Of a stretch of 64,000 nt of DNA, positions 37,638 through 46,676 are shown piece by piece. Location: the NCBI RefSeq assembly GCF_902712875.1, contig NZ_LR743509.1:3238001-3302000 (forward strand), written 5' to 3'. Source of the stretch: Hyphomicrobium sp. ghe19. Its GTDB lineage: Bacteria; Pseudomonadota; Alphaproteobacteria; Rhizobiales; Hyphomicrobiaceae. The notes beneath the pieces are model-generated. The model did no database searches. It saw nothing but the letters and a program-made list of their open reading frames with translations, and was not told the DNA's origin. Both the position numbers and the translations under genes were made by a program. Numbering within the stretch: the first letter of the stretch is position 1; each line of letters starts with the position of its first letter.

Positions 37638-40600
37638 TTTCCCCCTCAAGCGCCTTTGACCCCCGTCGTGTGGCGCTTATACGCAATATTTTTTACTCAA
37701 GAGAATTACCGAATAGGTGAATCTCCAATACGCAAGCATTTCGACTCGTCATTTCACGGATGATGGATTAGGTCAAATGGAATATCGGTCGGCCTAGGCC
37801 ATATGTTGTAGGCCGGCAACGGCGCTCGCCGATTCCGGATCGGAATAAAAATTGGGCATCGACTCGGTTGGGGTGCTCATGCCTTTTTTGAGAAATGATC
37901 AAATGAGGCAGAATTCAGAATCTAAATAAATCCCATATCAGCGTATATCCGGGGGGATAATGTTTAGTTTGCGTATTGGCACGCGCGTACAGCGCGCGTC
38001 CGTGATTGCTTTGTCGCTTGCGTTCAGCGGTCTTTCTTTTCATTCGGCCTCGGCGACAGATCCGCTGACGCGGTTCGCGGGGTCGGCCGGCGTCCTGCCG
38101 GCAAGCGATACCATCGGCGCCACGGCCGCCGAGTTCGGCGTGTCGCCGAGCGGCAGCGCCAGCTATACGATCCCGATTACGGTGCCCATTGGCACCACCG
38201 GCGTGCAGCCGAAGCTCGCATTGCAGTTCGCGACGCCGGGCGGCGATGGCCCGATGGGCTACGGCGGCTCGATCAGCGGCCTGAGCTACATCACGCGCTG
38301 TGCCAGCGATCTCTATCATGACGGTGTCATTCACGCCGTCGACTTCACGACCGCCGATAAGTTCTGTTTGAATGGTCAGCGGCTGGTCGCGATCAGTGGC
38401 ACCTATGGTGCTGACGGCACCGAGTACCGCACATCGCCGGAAGAGTTCTCAAAGATTATCTCGTATGGCAGTGCCGGAACCGGACCGCAGCGGTTCGTCG
38501 TTTATAAGAAGTCCGGTGAGATTCTGGAATACGGCAACACAACCGACTCCCGGATCCTGGCGCTCGGGCGCTCCGAGGCGCGCGTCTGGGGTCTGAACAA
38601 ACTCTCGGATCGCGCGGGGAACTACATCCAGTTCCAGTACTTCGTCGATGCCAACGGCGACTTCGGGCCGCTGTCCGTTCTTTATACCGGCAACACGGCG
38701 CAGGGATTAACCCCCTACAACCACGTCGACTTCGTCTACGACACCTCGCCGAAGCCGCGGATCGCCTATGCAAACGGGCAAAAATATACGACGGCGCGGC
38801 GGCTGACCAACGTCAAGGTCTATGCCGACGCGACGCTGTTCCGCGATTATCAGCTGACCTACCGGTCGGCGAAGCAGGTGCAGCAGATCAAGGAATGCAC
38901 GCCGACGGCCTGTCTCGATCCGACCGTCCTCACCTGGTCGTCAGACGATCCGCAAGCCGGCGCTACCTACTTCACGCCGCAGCTCCTTTCGACAAGCGGG
39001 ATTATGGGAAGCGGGGATACGAATCTCGGCATCGTCGGCGCGGGTGACTTTAATGGCGATGGAATAACGGATGTCTATGTCGCAAAGAGCTCCGGCAGCA
39101 ACGATTTCATTTGGTACGGATCTGCAGATGGCACTTTCACGAGCACTGCAATTACAAGATACTCGCAGAATTACACGTTCGATACGATTGGCGACTTCAA
39201 TGGAGATGGCATTGCTGACCTGATTTTGTCCGGCGGGGGCAAAGGAATGCCGGGCCACGCGTTGGTCCTGGCCAACTCGAATGGAACCTTCACGAGCTAT
39301 CCGTTCGCATTTCCTGCGACCGGCTATGTCTACCTGCAGCAGCCTGCCGCCTTCTCATTGAACTCTATCGCAGACTTCAACGGTGATGGCTTGGCCGACC
39401 TCTATATTGTGCGATCGGACTTCTCACCAGACGATTACGTCTATCTTTCGAAAGGCGATGGTACGTTCACTATCGTCAGTCTAGGGGCCACGGACGGAGG
39501 GGCCACGCAAGCGTGCTTAACCGGTCCTGCAAGTGGGGTTTGCTGGAATGTTTTCCTAAACGCGTCCATAAAAAGCGTAGGCGACTTCAACGGCGATGGC
39601 CTTACTGACCTCTTCGTTGACACGCCTGCGAACTGCTCTCAATTCGCAGGTTGCTCAGAGCCCGCCGCCCACAAAACAATCTTTTATGCCCGAGGCGATG
39701 GACGTTTCAACAACGTCGACGTCACGTCAATGGCTTCGCCAATCGCGAGCGGCGATTTCAACGGGGACGGCATTCTCGATTTTCTCGGCCAAACCAAGAG
39801 CGGCAGTACGACGACCAAGAATTCCGTTCTTATAAAAGGAAACAGTACAGGAGCGGCGCCGGTCACGCTTCCGGGCTGGCCCACCGGATATCAGATAGGC
39901 GCGACTGCCGACTTCAACGGAGATGACAATACCGACTTCTATTTGATGAAGCAGGACGCTTCCGGTCGTAAATCCGGTACTACAACGGATCATCTGTGGT
40001 TATCCAATGGTGATGGCAGCTTCACCGATATCGATCTGGGAGTAAACTCGGTACCGACCGGCCACCGGATTGGCGCCGTCGGCGACTTCAATGGCGACGG
40101 ATTGGTCGACATCTATCATTACGCCGCGAGTTCGAGCGGTGCGCCCACGGGCGACGCGAACGACTACATCCGGTTGGGGAACTACCCGCGTCCTGACCTG
40201 ATCGCATCGATCACGAACGGCTTGGGGAACCGGATCGACGTTACATACAAGCAGCTGACGGATTCTTCGGTCTACACGAAGGGGACGGGCGCGACGTATC
40301 CGGCGCAGGATACGCAGGCAGCGATCGACGTCGTCGCGCAGATCAAGACCGATAACGGCATCGGCGGCCAGAACAGCCAGTCCTACAAGTATGAGGCGCT
40401 GCGCAGTCACCTGAAGGGGGCGGGCTCGCTCGGCTTCGCCAAGATGACGATCACCGACGATGCGACGGGGATCGCGTCGGTGCTCGAGTACAGCCAGGAC
40501 TACGCCAACAACTTTCAAGGTTCGCTAACGCGCAGCCGGACCATCGCGCCGGGCGGCGTCGTGCTCGAGGACAAGACGGTGTCGCTGGCGAGACGCTGCT

Positions 40601-43446
40601 TCGGCACGTCGGGGACCGCCAACTACCGCTGCTTCAACTACTCGCCGCAGACGGTGACGACGAAGCTCGACCTCAACGGCGCCGCCCTCGGCACGCTGAC
40701 CGAGAACACGACCTACGACGACTATGGCTTCGCCACTCAGCAGCAGCAGATCACGACCCTCGGCGCGAGCACGTTCACGACCACGACCGACATGGTCTAC
40801 AGCAACACCACGAGCACGTGGATCATGGGGCGCCTGACGAGTGCCACGGCGACGCATCAGGCAACGGGCAAGCCGACCATCGTCCGTCGTTCGGGCTACA
40901 CCTACGATCCGGCCACCGGCCTGCTCGCCACCGAGACGGTCGAGCCGGGCGACGCGCTGACCAGCACCAAGACCTATACGCGCAACGGCTATGGCGCGGT
41001 GTCGAGCGTAGTTGAGACGTGGGGCTCGGCCGCGACCTCCGGCATCGCTGCGACCAGCCGGACGACAGGCTACGGCTACGACACGCGCTTCCGCTATCGG
41101 ACGACCGAGACCAACCCGCTCGGCCAGAGCCAGACGTCGGTCTATGACCCGGTCACCGGCCTGGCGACGAGTGTCACGGGCCCCAACGGCCTAACAACGA
41201 CGCAGAGCTACGACGCCTTCGGTCTGCCCAACGTCGAGACCCGCGCCGACGGGACGACGACCAAGGGCTACCGCTACTGGTGTGATGCCGACACGCTCTG
41301 TCCGGCGCGCGGCGCCTATGTCGTCGTCACGCAGGTCGCCGGGGCGCCGCTGGCCGCCGTCTACAAGGATCGTCTCAACCGGACGATCCGCGAGACGAGC
41401 CAGGGGCTCGACGGCCGCCTGATCGACGTCGACACGATCTATGATGCCAAGGGCAACGTCGTCCAGCACTCCGATCCAACGCTCGATGGCGACACGCCAC
41501 GCTGGACCACGATCGTCTATGACCTGCTCAATCGGCCGACGCTGACGACGCGCTCGGATACGGCGACGCAGCTGGTCGCCTACAACGGCCTCGTCTCGAC
41601 GAGCACCAACGAACTCGGCCAGACCAAGACCATCACCAAGGACGTCGCCGGACGGATGATCTCGGCGAAGGACAACGCCAACAACGTCACGACCTATCAG
41701 TACGACGCCCTCGGCCAGCTGACGGTCATCGCCGATCCCGCCGGGAACCAGACGACGACGAGCTACGACCTCCTCGGCAACAAGATTGCGAGCACGACGC
41801 CGGATCAGGGGGCCTGGACCTACCGCTACAATGCCCTCGGCCTGCTCGTCGATCAGACCGACGCCAAGGGCCAGCAGACGTCGATGACCTACGACGTCCT
41901 CGGCCGCATCCTGACCCGCATCGATGATGCGACGGCGCCGACGCCCGGCGCCCGCACCTCGACCTGGGTCTATGACACGCAACCCAAGGGCATCGGCAAG
42001 CTGACGTCGGCGTCGGGCTACGGCTATCAGTCGACGGTGACCTACGACAGCCTCGGCCGGCCGTCGGCCGCGACGGAGACGATCGACGCTGCGACCTACA
42101 CGGTCGCGACGACCTACGACGCTTTGAGCCGCCCGGCCACGGTGACCTATCCCTCGGGCTTCGTCACCGCCAACGGTTACAGCGCCTCTGGTCGTCTCGA
42201 GAAGATCAGCGATTCAACCGGGTCGACGGTCTATTGGAAGGCGCTGGCGAGCGATGCGCGGGGCAACATCACGACCGCTGAGTTCGGCAACGGCGTCCAG
42301 GATAATCGCAGCTATGACCCGGCGACGGGCTTCCTGACCGGCATCACCTCGACGGTGTCGGCGACGACCGTCCGCAGCCTGAGCTACAGCTGGGACAAGC
42401 TCGGCAATCTGCAGAACCGCGTCGACAACCAGCTGAACGTTCGCGACGACTTTACCTACGATAACCTCAACCGGGTGACGCGGTCGGCCACGACGACAGG
42501 TGGAACGACGAACCTCGTCGACGTTGCCTACGACAGCCTCGGCAACATCACGTCGAAGTCGGACATCGGCGCCTACACCTATGGAACGGGGACCTCCTGC
42601 GGAGGCCCGGGACCACACGCGGTGACCGCCGTCGCCGGCACCAAGAACACCAACTACTGCTATGACCCGAACGGCAGCATGACCTCCGGTGATGGCCGCA
42701 CCATCACCTGGAGCGGCTTCGGCATGCCGACGCGCGTGGTGCAGGGGCTCCGGGCCATCGACATCACCTATGGTCCGGATCGCGCCCGCTTCAAGCGCAT
42801 CGACACCAATGAGACTGGCACCACGACGACGCACTACGTCGCCGGCGGTACCTACGAGGTCATGACGACGGCAACGGGACAGGTGACGCGCCGCTTGACC
42901 ATCGGCGGCGCCGTGGTGATCCTCAGCACCCAGACGGTCCCGGGGACCTGGCAGTCGCAGACGCAGTATCTGCTGACTGACCACTTGGGCTCGCTCGACG
43001 TCGTTACCGACGGCAGCGGCGCCATCGTCGAACGGGCGTCGTTCGATGCCTGGGGCAAGCGACGCAAGTTCGACTGGACGGTCTACACCGCCAGCGTGCC
43101 GTTCGCCTGGCAGGGCCAGACGCTGACGCGCGGCTATACCTTCCACGAGCAGCTCGATCCGGTCGGCCTCATCCATATGAACGGCCGCGTCTACGATCCC
43201 GAACTCGGCCGCTTCATGTCGCCCGACATCGCCATCCAGGACATCACGAACCTGCAGTCGTTCAACGCCTACTCCTACGTCCAGAACAACCCGCTCTCCT
43301 TCACCGATCCGTCCGGCTATTTCCTGTCCGGGCTGTTCAAGGCCATCGGCAACTTCTTCAAGTCGGTGTTCAAGGCCATCGTCGGCGTCTTCAAGGCCAT
43401 CCTCAACTCCCAGATCGGAAGGGCCCTCATACAGATCGCCGCGTGT
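37282..43446 (-). repeat. Large inverted repeat, right arm (6.2 kb)
   Basis: Partner of 20553-26732. Inner boundary inside gspD, outer boundary inside rhs2 just after the segment encoding ALIQIAAC. Positions map by the rule that paired coordinates near the inner end add to 64014; for example GGCCTAGGCC lies at 26214-26223 and at 37791-37800. Interrupted by a divergent FG-GAP block at about 38940-40205. Confidence 0.9.
37638..37959. promoter_or_regulatory. rhs2 control region, inverted copy of the rhs1/gspD region
   Basis: Reverse complement of 26055-26376, carrying the same dyads (TTCCGATCCGGAA and GGCCTAGGCC). It should drive rhs2 rightward and the truncated gspD copy leftward. Having the same control sequence means both toxins probably respond to the same signals as the secretion operon. 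Confidence 0.6.
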
Positions 43447-44373
43447 ACGTTCGGTCCAGCTGCCTGCGTCGCCGCATCAGGGGTCATCACCCTGGCGACA
43501 GGAGGATCACTAAGCCAGGCCATCATGGCCATGGGCATGACGTTCATAGCCGTCGGCACGTGGGAGGTCACGGGCGGGAAGATAGTGCCGGGCCTTACGG
43601 GCGGAATGTCGGGCGTTGGGAAGATAGCTACGAAGGCCCTCGTTCACGGTGTTGTCGGCGGTGCACTGTCGATGTCCCAGGGCGGCAGTTTCTTCGAAGG
43701 CTTCGCGGCGAACGCGATGGGTGCCGGCGCAGGTCTGTTAACGGTAGGCACATCTATCGGCAGCAATATATACCTTGACACCTTGGCCGTCGCGACCGTC
43801 GGCGGTCTTGCTTCGGAAATCACCGGCGGCAAGTTCGTCAACGGTGCAATAACTGCCGCATTCGCAAATCTTTATAACAAGTTCGGGAAGGAGATCGCAG
43901 CCGGAGTCGGAACAGTCCTCGGTGGAATTGCGGGCGGCGCTTTCGTCTACGGTGGCTGTCTTGTTACAACCTTCGGAGCTTGCGCCGCGGCGACCCCGGT
44001 GGCTCTTGGGCTCGGTGTCTCGGCCGGTGGTGCCACCGGCGCAGTTATGGCGACCAGCCTCTATGATGCGGTCGCTGGCTCATATGCAAATGACAACCAA
44101 GCCAACGTCCATGGCAACTCTTCACTCAACATGGATGGAACTGAGCTTTATTACCTCGTCAACAAGGATTCAGGAGCCATTGACAAGATCGGAGTGACAT
44201 CAGATCCCTCCGGTCGCTATTCTCAGGCCTATCTTCAGGCAGAAAATGTAGATTACGTGCCTCAAGCCTACTACCAATCTAGATACGCAGCATATTTGGA
44301 CGAGTTCATGAGGCTGCAGACCTATCGCTACGAAAATGGAAGCTACCCAAGATTAAACGTAAATGGCAGGTAA
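37960..44373 (+). CDS. Sec-exported SpvB/FG-GAP/Rhs polymorphic toxin 2
   Basis: 2,137-residue paralogue of Rhs1 with the same order: Sec signal peptide, SpvB-like segment, FG-GAP repeats (GDFNGDGITDVYVA and others, about 330-745), YD repeats, and Rhs core ending NNPLSFTDPSGY at about 1,784. The first 320 or so residues match Rhs1 except N/D at one site; the propeller block and everything after the core differ. The C-terminal 80 residues (LYYLVNKDSGAIDKIGVTSD, GRYSQAYL, ending YRYENGSYPRLNVNGR) resemble a GIY-YIG/URI nuclease toxin. The downstream immunity frame overlaps its stop. Confidence 0.9.
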   Translation: MFSLRIGTRVQRASVIALSLAFSGLSFHSASATDPLTRFAGSAGVLPASDTIGATAAEFGVSPSGSASYTIPITVPIGTTGVQPKLALQFATPGGDGPMGYGGSISGLSYITRCASDLYHDGVIHAVDFTTADKFCLNGQRLVAISGTYGADGTEYRTSPEEFSKIISYGSAGTGPQRFVVYKKSGEILEYGNTTDSRILALGRSEARVWGLNKLSDRAGNYIQFQYFVDANGDFGPLSVLYTGNTAQGLTPYNHVDFVYDTSPKPRIAYANGQKYTTARRLTNVKVYADATLFRDYQLTYRSAKQVQQIKECTPTACLDPTVLTWSSDDPQAGATYFTPQLLSTSGIMGSGDTNLGIVGAGDFNGDGITDVYVAKSSGSNDFIWYGSADGTFTSTAITRYSQNYTFDTIGDFNGDGIADLILSGGGKGMPGHALVLANSNGTFTSYPFAFPATGYVYLQQPAAFSLNSIADFNGDGLADLYIVRSDFSPDDYVYLSKGDGTFTIVSLGATDGGATQACLTGPASGVCWNVFLNASIKSVGDFNGDGLTDLFVDTPANCSQFAGCSEPAAHKTIFYARGDGRFNNVDVTSMASPIASGDFNGDGILDFLGQTKSGSTTTKNSVLIKGNSTGAAPVTLPGWPTGYQIGATADFNGDDNTDFYLMKQDASGRKSGTTTDHLWLSNGDGSFTDIDLGVNSVPTGHRIGAVGDFNGDGLVDIYHYAASSSGAPTGDANDYIRLGNYPRPDLIASITNGLGNRIDVTYKQLTDSSVYTKGTGATYPAQDTQAAIDVVAQIKTDNGIGGQNSQSYKYEALRSHLKGAGSLGFAKMTITDDATGIASVLEYSQDYANNFQGSLTRSRTIAPGGVVLEDKTVSLARRCFGTSGTANYRCFNYSPQTVTTKLDLNGAALGTLTENTTYDDYGFATQQQQITTLGASTFTTTTDMVYSNTTSTWIMGRLTSATATHQATGKPTIVRRSGYTYDPATGLLATETVEPGDALTSTKTYTRNGYGAVSSVVETWGSAATSGIAATSRTTGYGYDTRFRYRTTETNPLGQSQTSVYDPVTGLATSVTGPNGLTTTQSYDAFGLPNVETRADGTTTKGYRYWCDADTLCPARGAYVVVTQVAGAPLAAVYKDRLNRTIRETSQGLDGRLIDVDTIYDAKGNVVQHSDPTLDGDTPRWTTIVYDLLNRPTLTTRSDTATQLVAYNGLVSTSTNELGQTKTITKDVAGRMISAKDNANNVTTYQYDALGQLTVIADPAGNQTTTSYDLLGNKIASTTPDQGAWTYRYNALGLLVDQTDAKGQQTSMTYDVLGRILTRIDDATAPTPGARTSTWVYDTQPKGIGKLTSASGYGYQSTVTYDSLGRPSAATETIDAATYTVATTYDALSRPATVTYPSGFVTANGYSASGRLEKISDSTGSTVYWKALASDARGNITTAEFGNGVQDNRSYDPATGFLTGITSTVSATTVRSLSYSWDKLGNLQNRVDNQLNVRDDFTYDNLNRVTRSATTTGGTTNLVDVAYDSLGNITSKSDIGAYTYGTGTSCGGPGPHAVTAVAGTKNTNYCYDPNGSMTSGDGRTITWSGFGMPTRVVQGLRAIDITYGPDRARFKRIDTNETGTTTTHYVAGGTYEVMTTATGQVTRRLTIGGAVVILSTQTVPGTWQSQTQYLLTDHLGSLDVVTDGSGAIVERASFDAWGKRRKFDWTVYTASVPFAWQGQTLTRGYTFHEQLDPVGLIHMNGRVYDPELGRFMSPDIAIQDITNLQSFNAYSYVQNNPLSFTDPSGYFLSGLFKAIGNFFKSVFKAIVGVFKAILNSQIGRALIQIAACTFGPAACVAASGVITLATGGSLSQAIMAMGMTFIAVGTWEVTGGKIVPGLTGGMSGVGKIATKALVHGVVGGALSMSQGGSFFEGFAANAMGAGAGLLTVGTSIGSNIYLDTLAVATVGGLASEITGGKFVNGAITAAFANLYNKFGKEIAAGVGTVLGGIAGGAFVYGGCLVTTFGACAAATPVALGLGVSAGGATGAVMATSLYDAVAGSYANDNQANVHGNSSLNMDGTELYYLVNKDSGAIDKIGVTSDPSGRYSQAYLQAENVDYVPQAYYQSRYAAYLDEFMRLQTYRYENGSYPRLNVNGR

Positions 44374-44812
44374 AGGCGGACCTCACGTGAATTTTCAAAA
44401 CTCCGCAGAGGTGTTCAAGGATGCGTACGACGGACTACGGCGCAGCCGAATCGCCGTGGAATCTTATCTCCACAGGGCTCTCGCTCGGTCCGACACGTTG
44501 TCTAAGCTTCCGATAACGGTGCGCTATGTGCCGATAGCTATGCCAGATATGTTGCTGCCTCGCTATCCAGCACGATCGAAGTTGCGGAAGAAAGAACGGC
44601 TCTACGACTGCGCACCGCAGCTCAATTATCGTGTATTTGTCTCAGGCACATTTGAAGAGCAACTTCGAGAATATCTGCGAGGCCTTGCGGACGCCGTACC
44701 GCACCTTAAGGACCTCGGTGCGAATGATGATCAGGTCAAAGAATTCGAGAATGTTCTGCATAGAGCGGTAAGCGAAATTTTAGCCAGTGAAATCGGGCAA
44801 ACGCGCCACTGA
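44363..44812 (+). CDS. Candidate immunity protein for Rhs2
   Basis: A 149-residue protein whose ATG lies inside the last codons of rhs2 (11-bp overlap), the position expected for the cognate immunity. No signal peptide; no family recognised. It is rich in Arg and Leu with a central RVFVSGTFEEQLREYLRG and an acidic-helical C-terminus. A GTG at 44387 (VNFQNSAEVFKDAYDG) is an alternative start. Immunity function is inferred from position only. Confidence 0.62.
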   Translation: MAGKGGPHVNFQNSAEVFKDAYDGLRRSRIAVESYLHRALARSDTLSKLPITVRYVPIAMPDMLLPRYPARSKLRKKERLYDCAPQLNYRVFVSGTFEEQLREYLRGLADAVPHLKDLGANDDQVKEFENVLHRAVSEILASEIGQTRH

Positions 44813-44889
44813 CGACCCCGGCAAAAAGCTGAGCTATTGGGTTCGACCAACTCCGTAAGATGGCTACTGTATGCCGGCGCGCCGGGGAC

Positions 44890-45087
44890 AATCGACACGC
44901 AAACCGCTCCGGGCAGCTGGCAATCGCAGACGCAGTATCTGCTGACGATCAATTGGACTCGCTCGACGTCGTCACCGACGGCAGCGGCCCCAGGCGTCGA
45001 ACGAGGCCCGTTCGACGCCTGGGGCAAGCGGCGCAAGTTCGACTGGACGGTCTACACGGCGAGCATGCCGTTCGGCTGGCAGGGGCT
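44890..45087 (+). pseudogene. Degenerate rhs tip, right side
   Basis: Fragment of the Rhs core: APGSWQSQTQYLLT, then an altered stretch, then [20 protein letters not shown] and FGWQG, corresponding to positions near 42940-43115 of rhs2. It lacks both flanks and loses the LTDHLGSLDVV frame through small indels. Same strand as rhs2 and downstream of its immunity gene, mirroring the orphan tip on the left. Not functional. Confidence 0.82.
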
Positions 45088-45091
45088 TCCA

Positions 45092-45379
45092 CTATTCGTA
45101 TTTGGACGACGCTTTGATTTCCTGAAGCAATTCCGCAGCTGAAATCTTCAACGCCTTGGCGATCTTCTCAACGATCAGCACAGTTGGATTGCGGACGCCA
45201 CGCTCGATGCCGCTGATATAGGTGCGATGCAGGCCGCAGAGGTCGGCAAAGGCCTCCTGCGAGAAGCCCCGCTCCTCACGAAATTTCTTGAGATTGGTCC
45301 CGGCTTGGCACTGCACATCTATACGGTTGACGGACAGATTCAGAGCGCAATTGCTGAAGCGGACCGAACCCCATCCCAT
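45092..45379 (-). CDS. XRE-family helix-turn-helix regulator, copy 1
   Basis: Small DNA-binding protein of the lambda Cro/CI type: NLKKFREERGFSQEAFADLC followed by HRTYISGIERGVRNPTVLI and KIAKALKISAAELL. Near-identical to copy 2 at 61595-61825. In this copy the codon matching the family's start methionine is ATA (RIDVQC in place of VMDVRR), so translation must begin at a nearby GTG or upstream in the drawn 95-codon frame; expression may be impaired. It borders the biosynthetic-type region and might control it or a lost element. No operator recognised. Confidence 0.7.
   Translation of the reverse strand: MGWGSVRFSNCALNLSVNRIDVQCQAGTNLKKFREERGFSQEAFADLCGLHRTYISGIERGVRNPTVLIVEKIAKALKISAAELLQEIKASSKYE
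45103..45301. repeat. Direct repeat carrying XRE gene, left copy
   Basis: 199 bp matching 61606-61804 in the same orientation at a constant offset of 16,503, with six mismatches that I can count. It covers most of the XRE coding sequence. Flanking DNA is unrelated. Confidence 0.85.
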
Positions 45380-45467
45380 ATCTTCTAGTAGGACCGCATT
45401 GACTCCAAGCGTCTGCGCCTATGCGAAAGACGTCAACGACCAGCACTAATGTAACGCCCTGGTGGAA

Positions 45468-46409
45468 TTATCGTTGCGTTGAGCCCGCGATGAGCATGCT
45501 TCTCTTTGCCATATATGACGGGAGCCTGCCATCGACGACAGCCAGCCCAGCCACAACAATGAGCGCTCCAACGTATTGTCTCGTTTGCAGTCTCTCATCC
45601 AGCAAAACGGCGCCAAGTATTATTGCGCTGATGGGTACCAATAAAGCGACGAGCAACATGTTTGTGGCCCCGGCAGTCGCCAAGAGCCGGAAATACAAGA
45701 TATATGCAAGGGCAGTTGAAAGTACGGCTGCACCCGCAATGGCGCCCCAAGTCGCAAGACTTGGCAATGCCAATTCCCATGGTCGATCGATGACTATTGA
45801 CAACGGAACCAAAAAAAATGCCGACGCCACAACTTGACCGGTGGCCGCGCTCATCGGCGACACCCCCATATTTTCAAGGCGTCGACCGTACACGCCAGCA
45901 AGCGCATAAGAGAATGCGCCGACTATGCACGCCATTTGCGCCAATGCATCGGACTTAGCCCCTTTCAGAGCAGCGGCCCCAACAACTACTATTACCCCGC
46001 CAATACCAATTGCTGTCCCCAGTAGTCGACAACGGGTAATTTTTTCATCTTGCGTAGTAAAATGCGCCAGAACGATAGCGATGAGCGGCGTTGTGGCATT
46101 GAGAATTGATGCCAGGCCTGCCGAGATATATTTTTGACTCCATACAAATAGACAAAACGGAATGACGCAATTCAATATCCCCATAAAAATAACTGCCGTT
46201 CGCGCAGCTCTTGGCACCGACAGTTGTGCGCCCCCGAATTTTAAAAGGCAGACAAGAGTTATTCCGGCCAGCACCACCCGTAGCGCAACAAACAAAAAGA
46301 CCGGCAGTTCGTGAAGGGCGACTTTGGCGAAGATAAATGAAAAGCCCCAAAGAACGGACAGCATCACCAATGTTCCCCAGTCCGCCGTCGACAAGCTCCT
46401 AGGACTCAC
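45468..46409 (-). CDS. DMT-superfamily (EamA) transporter
   Basis: Ten-helix inner-membrane permease of the drug/metabolite transporter family, 313 residues, made of two EamA repeats: first about 12-140 (LVMLSVLWGFSFIFAKVAL, LNATTPLIAIVLAHFT), second about 155-295 (ACIVGAFSYALAGVYGRRL, LVALLVPISAIILGAVLLDE). EamA proteins often export amino acids or metabolites. Divergent from the dioxygenase gene across the leader of the small inverted repeat, so it may be the exporter of the compound made by the neighbouring cluster (inference). Intact. Confidence 0.88.
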   Translation of the reverse strand: MSPRSLSTADWGTLVMLSVLWGFSFIFAKVALHELPVFLFVALRVVLAGITLVCLLKFGGAQLSVPRAARTAVIFMGILNCVIPFCLFVWSQKYISAGLASILNATTPLIAIVLAHFTTQDEKITRCRLLGTAIGIGGVIVVVGAAALKGAKSDALAQMACIVGAFSYALAGVYGRRLENMGVSPMSAATGQVVASAFFLVPLSIVIDRPWELALPSLATWGAIAGAAVLSTALAYILYFRLLATAGATNMLLVALLVPISAIILGAVLLDERLQTRQYVGALIVVAGLAVVDGRLPSYMAKRSMLIAGSTQR

Positions 46410-46442
46410 AAGCGTCCGCCTTTCGCTTTTTTATTCCACCAT

Positions 46443-46676
46443 CGTCGGCAATTCAAATATCTATATATTAGACATTGAATATTGGATATTCGAATAGATA
46501 TTCCCGATCGCATATTGGTGATGTTTTATATTGACCATCATTGATACTCTTGTCTATAGAGCTAGGCGTGGCGTCTCGGAATTAATGCCAGAAATAAATG
46601 GCATTTTGACGCCTCAATATTTGCGGCATTTCTGCGGAATAATAAAACGCGAAAATAAAAATATTGGGAGGCGTGC
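46443..46676 (+). promoter_or_regulatory. Leader with nested dyads before dioxygenase copy A
   Basis: AT-rich leader with a perfect palindrome TATTCGAATA at 46487-46496 and a nested fold: GGCGTC (46570-46575) with GACGCC (46608-46613) enclosing AATGCCA (46584-46590) with TGGCATT (46599-46605). It could be an operator or a leader stem-loop. GGGAGG at 46666-46671 is the ribosome site. The same structure lies inverted at 54269-54502, so both inward operons share it. The GntR regulator downstream is a candidate binder (inference). Confidence 0.55.

Noticed and set aside
38990..40205. CRISPR-like or tandem DNA repeats in the FG-GAP block
   Set aside because: The periodic GACTTCAACGG-type words are codons of FG-GAP protein repeats with variable spacing.
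42214..43176. Long minus-strand frame inside rhs2 (also mirrored in rhs1)
   Set aside because: Arg/Val/Asp-rich composition typical of the antisense of GC-rich Rhs repeats; a similar frame appears in both copies only because the genes are repeated.
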